Shown here: one piece after another, positions 9,644-19,268 of the stretch | Position numbering within the stretch: the first letter of the stretch is position 1 | How the letters are laid out: each line of letters begins with the position of its first letter | Source of the DNA: Haemophilus parainfluenzae | Lineage (GTDB): Bacteria > Pseudomonadota > Gammaproteobacteria > Enterobacterales > Pasteurellaceae | Assembly (NCBI RefSeq): GCF_003252795.1 | Contig: NZ_QEPQ01000002.1 | Location: 186,001 to 250,000 of the forward strand | Reading direction: 5' to 3' | DNA length: 64,000 nucleotides | Program-made: the position numbers and the translations under genes | Notes under the pieces: model-generated | The model's input: only the letters and a program-made list of their open reading frames with translations | Databases searched by the model: none | What the model was told of the DNA's origin: nothing

Positions 9644-12268
9644 ATGAAAACAACAGCAGAAATTAGACAGTCATTCCTTGATTTTTTCCATAGCAAGGGA
9701 CATCAGGTCGTCGCAAGTAGTTCGCTTGTGCCTGAAAATGATCCGACATTGCTTTTTACTAATGCCGGTATGAACCAATTTAAAGACGTGTTCCTTGGTA
9801 TGGATAAACGTCCTTACTCACGTGCGACAACTGCACAACGTTGCGTGCGCGCAGGTGGTAAGCATAATGACTTAGAAAACGTCGGTTATACGGCGCGTCA
9901 CCATACTTTCTTTGAAATGCTCGGCAACTTCAGCTTTGGCGACTATTTCAAACATGATGCGATTAATTTTGCGTGGGAGTTTTTAACCTCTCCACAATGG
10001 CTTGGGTTACCAAAAGAAAAATTATGGGTAACCGTGTACGAAACCGATAATGAAGCTTATGATATTTGGCATAAAGAAGTCGGTGTGCCAGCAGAGCGTA
10101 TTATTCGTATTGGTGATAACAAAGGCGCGCCTTATGCATCAGATAACTTCTGGGCAATGGGGGACACAGGTCCTTGCGGTCCATGTACTGAAATTTTCTA
10201 CGATCACGGTGATCACATTTGGGGTGGGCCTCCAGGTTCACCTGAAGAAGATGGTGACCGCTATATCGAAATTTGGAACGTGGTATTCATGCAATTTAAC
10301 CGTCAAGCCGACGGCACAATGGAAAAACTACCACGTCCATCTGTTGATACCGGAATGGGTTTAGAGCGTATTTCTGCCGTATTACAGCATGTAAACTCTA
10401 ACTATGAGATCGATATTTTCCAAAAATTAATTGCGAAAACGGCAGAAATCGTAGGAACAACAGATTTAACCAATAAATCATTACGCGTAATTGCAGACCA
10501 CATTCGTTCTTGTGCATATTTAATTGCAGATGGAGTAATTCCATCAAACGAAGGTCGCGGTTATGTATTACGTCGAATTATCCGTCGTGCAGTACGTCAT
10601 GGTCACTTGTTAGGGGCAAAAGAAGCCTTCTTCTACAAACTTGTGCCAACCTTAATTGAAGTCATGGCTGAAGCCGGCAAAGAAGTTAAGGAAAAACAAG
10701 CGAATGTCGAAAAATTACTTCGTTTAGAAGAAGAACAGTTTGCTCGTACATTAGAACGCGGATTAAGCTTATTAGACGATGCGCTTACTCAAGTGAAAGA
10801 TGGTGTGTTGTCAGGTGAAGTTGCCTTTAAACTTTATGATACTTATGGCTTCCCACTTGATTTAACAGCAGATGTATGTCGTGAGCGTGATATTGCAATT
10901 GATGAAGCAGGTTTTGAGCGTGAAATGGAAGCACAACGCTTACGCGCACAATCTGCAAGCCAATTCGGCATGGATTACAACAATGTTATTCGTGTAGAAG
11001 GCGAAACAAAATTTGAAGGTTATACTGAATCAGAATCTTTAGCCAAAGTGACCGCACTTTTCCATGATGGAAAATCAGTAGAGAGTATTACTGCAGGCCA
11101 AAGTGCCGTGGTGATTTTAGATAATACTCCATTCTATGCGGAATCAGGTGGTCAAATTGGTGACAGCGGTTATTTAACTTCTCAAGATGTTCAGTTTAAT
11201 GTAAAAGATACTCAAAAATATGGTCAAGTATTTGGTCATATTGGTGAGTTAGAGCAAGGTACTTTAAAAGTCGGACAAACAGTCAATGCGGTTGTAGATA
11301 CAGCAAGACGTCATCAAACGTCACTTAACCATTCTGCAACACACTTATTACACGCCGCATTGCGTCAAGTTTTAGGTCACCATGTAGTGCAAAAAGGATC
11401 GTTAGTATCTGATACGGCATTACGTTTTGACTTTGCTCATCCGGAAGCGATTACCAAAGCACAGCTTAACGAAATTGAAACGTTGGTAAACCAAAAAGTA
11501 CGTGAGAATTTTGTGGTTCAAACGGACGTAATGGATATCGAAGCAGCAAAAGCAAAAGGTGCAATGGCGTTATTCGGTGAAAAATATGCTGATGTGGTAC
11601 GTGTTTTAACAATGGGTGATTTCTCCGTTGAACTTTGTGGTGGCATTCATGCTAAACGTACCGGTGATATCGGTTTATTTAAAATTGTGGCGGAAACTGC
11701 AGTTGCAGCAGGTGTTCGTCGTATTGAAGCGGTAACGGGTGAAAATGCAATTAATTGGTTACATAATCAACAACGCATTCTTACTCAAAGTGCAGATTTA
11801 TTTAAATCTGACGTTAATACCCTTGTTGAGAAAATTCAGCAACTTCAAGATAAAGCGAAGAAAGCAGAAAAAGAATTACAAGGATTAAAAGAAAAAGCCG
11901 CAATGCAAGCGGGGTCCGATTTAGTGAAAAGTGCGGTTAAAATTAATGATGTTTCTGTAATCGTACATCAACTAGACGGAATTGAAACTAAATCGTTACG
12001 TGTGATGGTTGATGATTTAAAAAATCAACTTGGTTCAGGCGTAATTGTATTTGCATCTATTTTAGATGATAAAGTCAACCTCGTCGTTGGCGTAACAAGC
12101 GATTTAACTACTAAAGTGAAGGCTGGTGAGCTAGTGAATTTAATGGCTCAGCAAGTTGGTGGGAAAGGCGGTGGTCGCCCTGATATGGCAATGGCAGGAG
12201 GCTCCCAACCAGAAAATGTGAATCTAGCATTAACTGTCGCACAAAACTGGTTAAGCAATAATCTGTAG
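9644..12268 (+). CDS. alaS: Alanyl-tRNA synthetase
   Basis: Class II synthetase of 874 residues, full length. The N-terminal catalytic domain begins [20 protein letters not shown] and contains the motif-2 region with [26 protein letters not shown]-type residues; the editing domain carries the zinc-type [12 protein letters not shown] block and the [13 protein letters not shown] block; the C-terminal region is coiled coil plus the C-Ala domain. It charges tRNA-Ala and clears mischarged Ser/Gly. csrA follows after 78 bp, the same order as in E. coli and Rd. Confidence 0.98.
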   Translation: MKTTAEIRQSFLDFFHSKGHQVVASSSLVPENDPTLLFTNAGMNQFKDVFLGMDKRPYSRATTAQRCVRAGGKHNDLENVGYTARHHTFFEMLGNFSFGDYFKHDAINFAWEFLTSPQWLGLPKEKLWVTVYETDNEAYDIWHKEVGVPAERIIRIGDNKGAPYASDNFWAMGDTGPCGPCTEIFYDHGDHIWGGPPGSPEEDGDRYIEIWNVVFMQFNRQADGTMEKLPRPSVDTGMGLERISAVLQHVNSNYEIDIFQKLIAKTAEIVGTTDLTNKSLRVIADHIRSCAYLIADGVIPSNEGRGYVLRRIIRRAVRHGHLLGAKEAFFYKLVPTLIEVMAEAGKEVKEKQANVEKLLRLEEEQFARTLERGLSLLDDALTQVKDGVLSGEVAFKLYDTYGFPLDLTADVCRERDIAIDEAGFEREMEAQRLRAQSASQFGMDYNNVIRVEGETKFEGYTESESLAKVTALFHDGKSVESITAGQSAVVILDNTPFYAESGGQIGDSGYLTSQDVQFNVKDTQKYGQVFGHIGELEQGTLKVGQTVNAVVDTARRHQTSLNHSATHLLHAALRQVLGHHVVQKGSLVSDTALRFDFAHPEAITKAQLNEIETLVNQKVRENFVVQTDVMDIEAAKAKGAMALFGEKYADVVRVLTMGDFSVELCGGIHAKRTGDIGLFKIVAETAVAAGVRRIEAVTGENAINWLHNQQRILTQSADLFKSDVNTLVEKIQQLQDKAKKAEKELQGLKEKAAMQAGSDLVKSAVKINDVSVIVHQLDGIETKSLRVMVDDLKNQLGSGVIVFASILDDKVNLVVGVTSDLTTKVKAGELVNLMAQQVGGKGGGRPDMAMAGGSQPENVNLALTVAQNWLSNNL

Positions 12269-12275
12269 TACAAGC

Positions 12276-12340
12276 AGGTCGGTGGGATGCCGATCTTTAC
12301 TTGATTGATAGGGATATCTAATAAATGCAAACTAAGGAGA
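12276..12340 (+). promoter_or_regulatory. csrA leader with GGA hairpins (candidate CsrA autoregulatory sites)
   Basis: Two hairpins present GGA in the loop. The first has arms AGGTCGG (12276-12282) and CCGATCT (12290-12296, one G-U pair) around loop TGGGATG. The second has arms GATA (12307-12310) and TATC (12315-12318) around GGGA. The csrA Shine-Dalgarno AAGGAG (12334-12339) supplies a third GGA. CsrA binds GGA motifs in loops and near ribosome sites, so this leader may let CsrA repress its own translation. Confidence 0.5.
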
Positions 12341-12346
12341 TAAAAG

Positions 12347-12538
12347 ATGTTAATCTTAACTCGAAAAGTTGGCGAAAGTGTTCTCATTGGAGACGATATT
12401 TCTATCACGGTTTTGAGTGTACGTGGAAACCAAGTCAAACTCGGTGTGCAAGCGCCTAAAGAAGTATCCGTTCACCGAGAGGAAATTTACCAACGAATTC
12501 TGCAGTCAAAAGATGAACATATAGATGAGGCATCTTAG
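12347..12538 (+). CDS. csrA: Carbon storage regulator CsrA
   Basis: RNA-binding global regulator of 63 residues, starting [20 protein letters not shown] and containing the RNA-contact segment around R44 ([12 protein letters not shown]). The dimer binds GGA motifs in mRNA leaders and usually blocks translation. The Shine-Dalgarno AAGGAG is itself part of a GGA-rich leader, consistent with autoregulation. Position behind alaS is conserved in gamma-proteobacteria. Confidence 0.97.
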   Translation: MLILTRKVGESVLIGDDISITVLSVRGNQVKLGVQAPKEVSVHREEIYQRILQSKDEHIDEAS

Positions 12539-12698
12539 ACCTAGAGTTTTATGAATGTTTTACATTCTATTTATAATTTAATTAACGTTTTTTCAAAAAT
12601 TAAACCCATTGGTTTGCAAGATTTTAAATAACGGAAATTTGAGTTATAAAGGTAGAGAAGGAACTTTTCCAACTTAAATCTATCAAAATTTAATAAAT

Positions 12699-12733
12699 AA
12701 TGACCGCACTTTTAGTATAGAAGTGTGGTCATT
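12699..12733 (+). terminator. Uptake-signal hairpin between csrA and galU
   Basis: AATGACCGCACTT (12699-12711) pairs with AAGTGTGGTCATT (12721-12733) with one G-U pair, 9-nt loop. The following sequence CCATATT is not T-rich, so termination may be partial. It lies 27 bp before galU. The rest of the 221-bp gap after csrA shows only a weak AAACC/GGTTT dyad near 12602. Confidence 0.5.
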
Positions 12734-12759
12734 CCATATTAAAACAAAAAGGAAAATCA

Positions 12760-13647
12760 ATGAAAGTTATTATTCCCGTAGCTGGTTTAGGTACCCGTAT
12801 GTTGCCAGCAACAAAAGCGATTCCAAAAGAAATGTTAACGCTTGTGGATAAGCCTCTGATTCAATATGTTGTGAATGAGTGTGTGGCTGCTGGTATCAAA
12901 GAAATCGTGTTAGTTACACATTCTTCTAAAAATGCGATTGAAAACCACTTTGATACGTCTTTTGAGTTGGAAACCATGCTTGAAAAGCGTGTTAAACGTC
13001 AGCTTCTAGAAGAGGTGCGTTCTATTTGCCCTAAAGATGTAACAATTATGCATGTTCGTCAAGGCAATGCGAAAGGTTTAGGTCATGCGGTGTTATGTGG
13101 TCGTCCAGTTGTTGGAAATGAGCCATTTGCAGTGGTGTTACCTGATGTGCTTTTAGCAGATTTTACGGCAAATCAAAAGAAAGAAAATCTTTCAGCAATG
13201 ATTAAACGTTTTAAAGAAACACAAGCAAGCCAAATTATGGTAGCGCCTGTTGCTGCTGATGAAGTGAGTAGCTATGGTATCGCGGATTGTGGTGGTGTAG
13301 AGTTAAAAGGCGGTGATAGCGTTAAAATTGATAGCATTGTTGAAAAACCATCTGTTGATGAGGCGCCATCAAATCTTGCCGTTGTAGGTCGTTATGTATT
13401 CTCTGCGGCGATTTGGGATTTATTAGAAAAAACACCAGTTGGTGTGGGTGATGAAATCCAATTAACGGATGCAATTGATATGCTTATTGAGAAAGAGATC
13501 GTTGAAGCGTTCCATATGACAGGCAGAAGCTTTGACTGTGGTGACAAGATTGGCTATATGGAAGCCTTTGTAGAATATGGTCTTCGTCATGATAAATTAG
13601 GCAAAGAGTTTAAAGCTTTCCTAAAAGATCTTGCAAAAACTTTATAA
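12760..13647 (+). CDS. galU: UTP-glucose-1-phosphate uridylyltransferase
   Basis: Makes UDP-glucose from UTP and glucose-1-phosphate for lipooligosaccharide synthesis. It has 295 residues with the nucleotide-binding N-terminus [24 protein letters not shown] and the GalU-type [21 protein letters not shown] block around 195-215. Shine-Dalgarno AAAGGAAA precedes the ATG. It stands alone between csrA and the convergent aqpZ and has a clear terminator. Confidence 0.97.
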   Translation: MKVIIPVAGLGTRMLPATKAIPKEMLTLVDKPLIQYVVNECVAAGIKEIVLVTHSSKNAIENHFDTSFELETMLEKRVKRQLLEEVRSICPKDVTIMHVRQGNAKGLGHAVLCGRPVVGNEPFAVVLPDVLLADFTANQKKENLSAMIKRFKETQASQIMVAPVAADEVSSYGIADCGGVELKGGDSVKIDSIVEKPSVDEAPSNLAVVGRYVFSAAIWDLLEKTPVGVGDEIQLTDAIDMLIEKEIVEAFHMTGRSFDCGDKIGYMEAFVEYGLRHDKLGKEFKAFLKDLAKTL

Positions 13648-13654
13648 TTGACTG

Positions 13655-13680
13655 AAACCACCGAAAGGTGGTTTTTATTT
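13655..13680 (+). terminator. Terminator after galU
   Basis: Arms AAACCACC (13655-13662) and GGTGGTTT (13667-13674) around a GAAA tetraloop, followed by TTATTTAT. Confidence 0.85.
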
Positions 13681-13707
13681 ATATATTTGGATTACAAATA
13701 TATAAAT

Positions 13708-13741
13708 AAAAAAGAAGGCATCACACGATACCTTCTTTTTT
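13708..13741 (-). terminator. Terminator after aqpZ
   Basis: Arms AAAAAAGAAGG (13708-13718) and CCTTCTTTTTT (13731-13741), symmetrical with A and T runs on both sides, so it can work in both directions; it follows the minus-strand aqpZ by 16 bp and backs up the galU terminator. Confidence 0.8.
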
Positions 13742-13756
13742 CTATGAAACGAAATC

Positions 13757-14446
13757 TTAATTATTTTTCGCTAATAAAGTGCGGTAGATAATACCACCTA
13801 AAATACCACCGATAATCGGTGCCACCCAGAATAACCATAATTGGTCGATTGCCCAAGTACCTTGGAATACCGCAACTGCAGTACTACGAGCAGGGTTTAC
13901 AGAGGTATTTGATACAGGAATGCTGATTAAGTGGATTAGGGTTAAACCTAAACCGATTGCGATTGGCGCAAAACCTGCAGCTGCATTTTTATGAGTTGAA
14001 CCCATGATGATTAATAAGAAGAATGCGGTCAATAATACTTCTGCTACAAATACCGCTTCTAAAGAATAACCTTCAGGAGAATGCTCACCGTAACCGTTAG
14101 ATGCGAAACCTGCAGTCACATCAAAGCCCGCTTTACCTGATGCGATAAGGTAAAGTGCAGCACCCGCTAGTAAGCCACCAACAACTTGAGAAATGATGTA
14201 TGGAAGAGCATCTTTCGCAGAGAAACGACCGCCAGCCACTAAACCAAGTGTTACAGCAGGGTTAAAGTGACCACCAGAAATGTGACCTACAGCGTAAGCC
14301 ATGGTTAATACGGTTAAACCGAAGGCAAATGCAACGCCCACATAACCGATACCTAGGTTGACAGAAGCAGCAAAGATTGCACTACCACAACCACCGAAAA
14401 CTAACCAAAATGTACCGAAAAATTCAGCAAAAAGTTTTTTTGACAT
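13757..14446 (-). CDS. aqpZ: Aquaporin Z
   Basis: Water channel of the inner membrane, 229 residues when started at [14 protein letters not shown] (14446), which has an AGGTC ribosome site and matches the family; the frame itself extends 23 codons further. Both NPA boxes are present, [10 protein letters not shown] (first half) and [13 protein letters not shown] (second half), with six hydrophobic segments. The NPARS plus [13 protein letters not shown] end is AqpZ-like rather than glycerol facilitator (GlpF)-like. I recall GlpF but no AqpZ in H. influenzae Rd, so this may be an accessory gene relative to Rd. Divergent from metJ across a 227-bp region that holds CpxR-box-like repeats. Confidence 0.93.
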   Translation of the reverse strand: MSKKLFAEFFGTFWLVFGGCGSAIFAASVNLGIGYVGVAFAFGLTVLTMAYAVGHISGGHFNPAVTLGLVAGGRFSAKDALPYIISQVVGGLLAGAALYLIASGKAGFDVTAGFASNGYGEHSPEGYSLEAVFVAEVLLTAFFLLIIMGSTHKNAAAGFAPIAIGLGLTLIHLISIPVSNTSVNPARSTAVAVFQGTWAIDQLWLFWVAPIIGGILGGIIYRTLLAKNN

Positions 14447-14553
14447 AATAGACCTCAATATTAAATATGTCGTTATCTTCAAATAACAATAATGTATTGC
14501 GTATGCAACAGGCATTTAGTCAAAAGTAATGGTTTTTAGTTCTGCAAATTATT

Positions 14554-14578
14554 GTAAATGTTTGTAAGTAAATGTAAG
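14554..14578. promoter_or_regulatory. Triple GTAAR repeat, candidate CpxR box
   Basis: GTAAA (14554), GTAAG (14564) and GTAAG (14574) occur with exactly 5 bp between them, that is every 10 bp. This fits the CpxR consensus GTAAA-N5-GTAAA with one extra unit. It sits about 108 bp upstream of the aqpZ start and just upstream of the metJ promoter. cpxR lies 5 kb away in this window. Assignment to CpxR is inference. Confidence 0.45.
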
Positions 14579-14591
14579 GGAAATAGCATGC

Positions 14592-14616
14592 TATACTTTT
14601 AGACGTCTAGATTGTC
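14592..14616 (+). promoter_or_regulatory. metJ promoter with two met boxes
   Basis: TATACT (14592-14597) is a -10 element. Directly behind it lie AGACGTCT (14601-14608), a perfect met box, and AGATTGTC (14609-14616), a degenerate second box, in the tandem 8-bp arrangement that MetJ dimers bind. This indicates autoregulation of metJ. Confidence 0.85.
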
Positions 14617-14673
14617 ATTTTGTTTATTTTTCATTAAAATACGGATAAATTATCAGGTTATTTAAGGTGCATT

Positions 14674-14991
14674 ATGGCAAACTGGGATGGCAAATATATT
14701 AGCCCTTATGCAGAACATGGCAAAAAGAGCGAACAAGTCAAAAAAATTACCGTTTCGATTCCGATTAAAGTATTGGAAATTTTGACGAATGAGCGTACTC
14801 GTCGTCAGCTGAAAAGTTTGCGCCATGCAACAAACAGTGAATTGCTTTGTGAGGCGTTCTTACATGCTTTTACAGGTCAGCCATTACCGACTGATGCGGA
14901 TTTAATGAAAGAACGCCATGATGAGATTCCTGAAAATGCCAAAGAAATCATGCGTGATTTAGGCATTGATCCTGAAAGCTGGGAATATTAA
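14674..14991 (+). CDS. metJ: Methionine regulon repressor MetJ
   Basis: Ribbon-helix-helix repressor of 105 residues, the same length as in E. coli, using S-adenosylmethionine as co-repressor. The beta-strand [15 protein letters not shown] (about 23-37) inserts into DNA; the segment [35 protein letters not shown] is highly typical. The protein ends [10 protein letters not shown]. It is preceded by two met boxes, so it controls itself. It converges on cueR with only 2 bp between the stop codons and no visible terminator. Confidence 0.98.
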   Translation: MANWDGKYISPYAEHGKKSEQVKKITVSIPIKVLEILTNERTRRQLKSLRHATNSELLCEAFLHAFTGQPLPTDADLMKERHDEIPENAKEIMRDLGIDPESWEY

Positions 14992-14993
14992 TT

Positions 14994-15380
14994 TTATCCT
15001 TTTAATCCTTCCAAAATACTGCATTCAGGGCAATCATTGCCCTGACAAGCGTTATGCCATCGCTCCAATTCCTCTACCATTTTTTGCAAGTGATGAATTT
15101 GCTCATTCAATGTTTTAATATGCTGCGTCGTAAGTGCTTTAACTTCTCGGCTACTACGATTGGGATTATCTTGTAATTGCAAAAGTTGGTGAATTTGTTG
15201 GAGGGAAAAACCAACATCTCGAGAGTGACGAATAAAACGTAGTCGTTCTAAATCCTTTTCTTCATAATGGCGATAACCGGAAAGGCTTCGCTGTGCTGGT
15301 TTTAATAAGCCGGACTTTTCATAATCCCGAATTTGTTTACTTGATAAACCGACTAATTTTGCCACTTCACTGATGTTCAT
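14994..15380 (-). CDS. cueR: Copper-responsive MerR-family activator CueR
   Basis: 128 residues: N-terminal winged-helix DNA-binding domain (MNISEVAKLVGLSSKQIRDYEKSGLL), a dimerisation helix (about 78-110) and the metal loop with C112 and C120 (ACQGNDCPEC). S77, the residue that marks monovalent-metal sensors of the CueR type, is present. An additional C117 lies in the loop. It is divergent from copZ-copA across a promoter with a 19-bp spacer, the classic MerR arrangement, so Cu(I)/Ag(I) induction of copZA is the expected job. Confidence 0.92.
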   Translation of the reverse strand: MNISEVAKLVGLSSKQIRDYEKSGLLKPAQRSLSGYRHYEEKDLERLRFIRHSRDVGFSLQQIHQLLQLQDNPNRSSREVKALTTQHIKTLNEQIHHLQKMVEELERWHNACQGNDCPECSILEGLKG

Positions 15381-15389
15381 AAAAAATCC

Positions 15390-15420
15390 TTGACCTTAAC
15401 CTTATGTTAAGGTTTATAGT
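15390..15420 (+). promoter_or_regulatory. CueR-controlled promoter of copZ-copA
   Basis: TTGACC (15390-15395) and TATAGT (15415-15420) are 19 bp apart, too long for normal sigma-70 use. The spacer holds the dyad ACCTTAAC (15393-15400) and GTTAAGGT (15406-15413) around CTTAT. This is the standard layout of a MerR-family activator that untwists the promoter. Confidence 0.88.
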
Positions 15421-15460
15421 AAACTCAATTTTAATCTATATCAATAATTAAGGAGTAAAT

Positions 15461-15670
15461 ATGAAATCAATTACATTACATGTAACAGGGATGACTTGTG
15501 GTGGTTGTGTGAAAAGCGTTACAAGAGTGTTGGAAGAGCTTAATGGCGTAGAAAAAGCTGTTGTAACACTTGATGACGGTAAAGCGGTGATTACCTTTGA
15601 TGAAAGTGCGGTTAGTATTGCACAATTAATTGAAACAATTGAAGAGGCAGGTTTTGATGCAACAGAATAA
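15461..15670 (+). CDS. copZ: Copper chaperone CopZ
   Basis: Single heavy-metal-associated domain of 69 residues, MKSITLHVTGMTCGGCVKSVTRVL, with the Cu(I)-binding MTCGGC motif at residues 11-16. It hands copper to the CopA pump in the cytoplasm. AAGGAG lies before the start. Its last 14 bases overlap the start of copA, so the two are translationally coupled. I recall more than one copZ copy at this place in H. influenzae; only one is present here. Confidence 0.94.
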   Translation: MKSITLHVTGMTCGGCVKSVTRVLEELNGVEKAVVTLDDGKAVITFDESAVSIAQLIETIEEAGFDATE

Positions 15671-17825
15671 AAAAATAGTCATTCAAATCGAGGGGATGAC
15701 CTGCCAATCCTGTGCTAATCGGATTGAGAAAGTATTGAATCGAAATGATTTTGTCTCTGACGCGGGCGTGAATTTTGCGGCAGAGGAAGCGCACGTAGTA
15801 TTTGATTCATCTCAGGCTTCAGAACAAGATATTTTGACAATTATTCAAAAAGCGGGATATAAGGGCATTCTAAAGCAAAATGTGCTGCCTAGCGCACCTA
15901 ATGAAACGAAGATTAGTCCGCGTTTATGGTTGCTTTTGTTCATTAACATTCCTTTTTTAATCGGAATGAGCGGGATGATGTTTAATCATCATTCTTGGAT
16001 GATACCACCAATGTGGCAATTTGTTCTTGCGAGCATTGTGCAACTTTGGTTAGCCATTCCTTTTTATAAAGGTGCGATTGGTAGTATTCGAGGTGGTTTG
16101 GCCAATATGGATGTACTCGTGAGTACTGGTACGTTGGTGATTTATCTCTATTCGGTCTTTATGCTGTTTTATTATCAGTCAATGGGGCATGATAGCGCAT
16201 CTCATGTCTATTTTGAAGTATCGGTGATGGTCATCGGTTTCGTCAGCCTTGGGAAATTTCTTGAGGAAAGAACGAAGAAACAAAGCTTAAACAGTTTAGG
16301 GCTATTATTACAACTCACCCCAAAACAAGTCAGTGTTCAACGTGAAAATCATTGGGAGACGATTTCTCTCGATCAAGTAAAAATAGGCGATATTTTACGG
16401 GCTAATCAAGGTGAACGTATTGCCGCGGATGGTGTTGTTGAACAAGGGAGTGGTTGGTGCGATGAGAGTCATTTAACCGGTGAATCTCACCCATTAGAAA
16501 AAATGTCTCAAAGCCCTGTGCTTGCAGGGGCAATGGTGACACAAGGTAGTCTTATTTATCGAGCTAATCAACTCGGACAGCAAACGCTATTGGGCGATAT
16601 GATGAAAGCGCTTTCCGAGGCGCAAGGTACAAAAGCTCCTATTGCTCGTTTTGCTGACAAAGTTTCAGCTGTATTTGTGCCTACCGTGTTATTGATTTCC
16701 GTAATGACATTTGGATTAACCTGGTGGATAAAAGGAGATTTGGTAACCGCTTTAATTCATGCGGTTGCTGTGTTAGTCATTGCCTGTCCTTGTGCATTAG
16801 GGCTTGCCACACCTGCTGCCATAATGGTGGGAATGGGAAAAGCAGTCAATGCAGGGATTTGGTTTAAAGATGCGGCATCTATGGAAGAGGCGGCGCATGT
16901 GGATACGGTGGTATTAGACAAAACAGGAACGATAACTCAAGGAAAGCTCAAAATTGCCGCTGTTTGGCAACCACAAAGTGCGGTCTATTCTGAGGAAGAT
17001 TTATATCGCATTGCGGCTTCCGTTGAGCAAAATGCCAATCATCCTTTAGCTAAAGCGATAGTCCTGGCTGCACAGGAAAAATCACTTGAAATTCCGACCG
17101 CACTTTCGGTTCATTCAGAAGTGGGGCAGGGTATATCTGCTCACATTGAAGGAGTTGGTTTGGTTAAAGTAGGTAAACTGACTTATTGTGAATTAACCTT
17201 ACCAGATAATATGCCTCAAATTTGGCAAATCGCGAGTGTTGTTGCGGTATCTGTAGATAACAGTCCAATCGGTGCATTTGCGCTAGCAGACAGTCTAAAA
17301 GAGGATAGTTTGCAAGCGATTCAACGCTTACACCAACATAATATTGATGTGGTGATAATGAGTGGCGATCAGCAATCTGTCGTTGATTATGTTGCCCAGC
17401 AAGTAGGTGTGAAAACTGCACGAGGCAATTGTAGTCCACGTGATAAAGCGGCTTATATTGAGAGATTACGTCAGCAAGGCAAAGTGGTCGCAATGGTTGG
17501 TGATGGTGTGAATGATGCACCCGCATTAGCAATGGCTAACGTAAGCTTTGCGATGAAATCAGGTTCTGATGTTGCAGAACAAACTGCATCGGCGACACTC
17601 ATGCAGCATTCGGTGGATCAGTTAGTTGATGGATTAATGATTTCCAGAGCAACATTAACGAATATAAAACAAAATTTATTCTTTGCCTTGATTTATAATG
17701 TACTAGGTATTCCACTTGCGGCATTAGGCTACTTAAGTCCTGTTTTAGCAGGGGCAGCGATGGCAATGAGTTCGCTTTCGGTGCTATTCAATGCATTGCG
17801 GTTAAAACGAGTGAAAATTAAATAA
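15657..17825 (+). CDS. copA: Cu(I)-exporting P1B-type ATPase CopA
   Basis: Copper efflux pump of the inner membrane, 722 residues from the start MQQNKKIVIQ that overlaps copZ (the frame extends 9 codons further up). One N-terminal metal domain has C16 and C19 (MTCQSC). The transport motif CPC is at 377-379, the phosphorylated aspartate is D421 (DKTGT), and the hinge GDGVNDAPA follows near 620. The last membrane helices carry YN and MSSLSVLFN, the Cu(I) selectivity signature. It is the effector of the CueR module and has a terminator behind. Confidence 0.96.
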   Translation: MQQNKKIVIQIEGMTCQSCANRIEKVLNRNDFVSDAGVNFAAEEAHVVFDSSQASEQDILTIIQKAGYKGILKQNVLPSAPNETKISPRLWLLLFINIPFLIGMSGMMFNHHSWMIPPMWQFVLASIVQLWLAIPFYKGAIGSIRGGLANMDVLVSTGTLVIYLYSVFMLFYYQSMGHDSASHVYFEVSVMVIGFVSLGKFLEERTKKQSLNSLGLLLQLTPKQVSVQRENHWETISLDQVKIGDILRANQGERIAADGVVEQGSGWCDESHLTGESHPLEKMSQSPVLAGAMVTQGSLIYRANQLGQQTLLGDMMKALSEAQGTKAPIARFADKVSAVFVPTVLLISVMTFGLTWWIKGDLVTALIHAVAVLVIACPCALGLATPAAIMVGMGKAVNAGIWFKDAASMEEAAHVDTVVLDKTGTITQGKLKIAAVWQPQSAVYSEEDLYRIAASVEQNANHPLAKAIVLAAQEKSLEIPTALSVHSEVGQGISAHIEGVGLVKVGKLTYCELTLPDNMPQIWQIASVVAVSVDNSPIGAFALADSLKEDSLQAIQRLHQHNIDVVIMSGDQQSVVDYVAQQVGVKTARGNCSPRDKAAYIERLRQQGKVVAMVGDGVNDAPALAMANVSFAMKSGSDVAEQTASATLMQHSVDQLVDGLMISRATLTNIKQNLFFALIYNVLGIPLAALGYLSPVLAGAAMAMSSLSVLFNALRLKRVKIK

Positions 17826-17827
17826 GA

Positions 17828-17860
17828 AAAAGGCGATATGAAAATATCGCCTTTTATTTT
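17828..17860. terminator. Bidirectional terminator between copA and cpxA
   Basis: Perfect 12-bp arms AAAAGGCGATAT (17828-17839) and ATATCGCCTTTT (17844-17855) around GAAA, followed by ATTTTT on the plus strand. It separates convergent copA and cpxA. Confidence 0.88.
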
Positions 17861-17864
17861 TGGA

Positions 17865-19268
17865 TTAATGTTGTTTCCATAATGGAAGTTGAATCGTGAC
17901 GGCAAGCCCGCCTAAATTGCTGGATTCAGCCCATACTTTTCCATTGTGTTCATTCACTACATTATAGACAATTGTTAAACCTAATCCCGTTCCGCCAGTG
18001 GCTCGAGTTCTAGTTTCATCGACTCGATAGAATGGCTTAAAGATTTTATCAAACTCTTCTGGTGGTAGGCCTAAGCCATTATCATCTACTCGAATTTGTA
18101 GGCAATTATCATCCTGCTCATTTTTATGTAAATCAATGGTTAAGAAAATACGATCTTTCGTATATTTTAGTGCATTTCGAATAATGTTTTCAATCGCACT
18201 GGTAAGCAAGCTTAGGTTGCCGTAAATCATATGTTTTTCAGGATGTAAAATAGAAATATTGACATCGCTGGTAATATGGCGCTGCTCAGCTTCAAATAAG
18301 GCATCTTTGATCACATCATCCCAAAGCTGATTGATAGGAAATAAATTATGCTCCATTTGAGAATGCATTTGTTGGCGAGAAATGAGTAACAACTCGCTGA
18401 TCATTTTATCCATTCGTTGTATTTCTTTCTCAATGCGTTTAACTGGTTCAATATCCCCTGTTTGATGACGAACCAGAGCAGTGGAAAGTTGCAAACGCGT
18501 CAACGGTGTTTTTAATTCATGAGAAATAGATGAAAGCAGATTGTGTTGGTTTGAAATCAGATTATCAATCGCAATCGACATCTTGTTAAAGCTTTGTCCT
18601 ACTTCTCGTAATTCTGTTGGACCATGATTCACTAATTCATTATCAACCTTAAAGTTTCCTAACGCCACGCTATTAGCCGCCTTTTGTAAATTGGTAATAG
18701 GTTTGACGATGGTATGCGTAAACCACCAAAGTAAAGGAGTTGTAATAATTAAGGTTAAGAGCAATAAGACCCAAGGGTGGTCAAGCATATATCGTAAAAT
18801 TTCTTGTTGACCATTTGCTCGAGACACAAAAAATAATTCGGAGGATTGTTCTGCATCCCCAATATAGACTTTGAAGGGGCCTGCAATTTGAATATCTTTA
18901 AAGGTCTTACGTTGTGGTTGAGCAAAGTTACTGGACTCTTGGGCGAACTGAGCAATATGCATTCTTTCTTCGCCTAAAGCACCAAAAATTTCTTTTTCCG
19001 GTGTCATGATGACAGGACGAGCAGAGTCAAATTTATCGGTTGGAAGCACTGGTACTCCAGCGAGGATACCGGTGATTCTATTGTTACGAATGGATTCAAC
19101 GAGTTTCTTTTGATAGCTCGATATTTCGTTTTGATTCAAGTCAGAATATAAGCGGCTATCAAAATAAGGGAGTGCGACCAAAAGTGCGGTCATGGCAAAG
19201 AATGCCAACCAAAAAACGGTAAATGTGCGTATCGTGAGCTGATTTAAACTGAATTTCTTGATACGCAT
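17865..19268 (-). CDS. cpxA: Envelope-stress sensor kinase CpxA
   Basis: Inner-membrane histidine kinase of 467 residues. Transmembrane segments lie near 14-34 and 165-185, enclosing a periplasmic sensor domain; a HAMP domain follows, then the phospho-accepting H250 in SSISHELKTPLTRLQ, and the ATPase motifs NIIRNALKYT, DNGLGLPPE and GGTGLGLTIV. It senses misfolded envelope proteins and phosphorylates CpxR. Start overlaps the cpxR stop by one base (TAATG), so the two are coupled. No cpxP is seen nearby. Confidence 0.93.
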   Translation of the reverse strand: MRIKKFSLNQLTIRTFTVFWLAFFAMTALLVALPYFDSRLYSDLNQNEISSYQKKLVESIRNNRITGILAGVPVLPTDKFDSARPVIMTPEKEIFGALGEERMHIAQFAQESSNFAQPQRKTFKDIQIAGPFKVYIGDAEQSSELFFVSRANGQQEILRYMLDHPWVLLLLTLIITTPLLWWFTHTIVKPITNLQKAANSVALGNFKVDNELVNHGPTELREVGQSFNKMSIAIDNLISNQHNLLSSISHELKTPLTRLQLSTALVRHQTGDIEPVKRIEKEIQRMDKMISELLLISRQQMHSQMEHNLFPINQLWDDVIKDALFEAEQRHITSDVNISILHPEKHMIYGNLSLLTSAIENIIRNALKYTKDRIFLTIDLHKNEQDDNCLQIRVDDNGLGLPPEEFDKIFKPFYRVDETRTRATGGTGLGLTIVYNVVNEHNGKVWAESSNLGGLAVTIQLPLWKQH

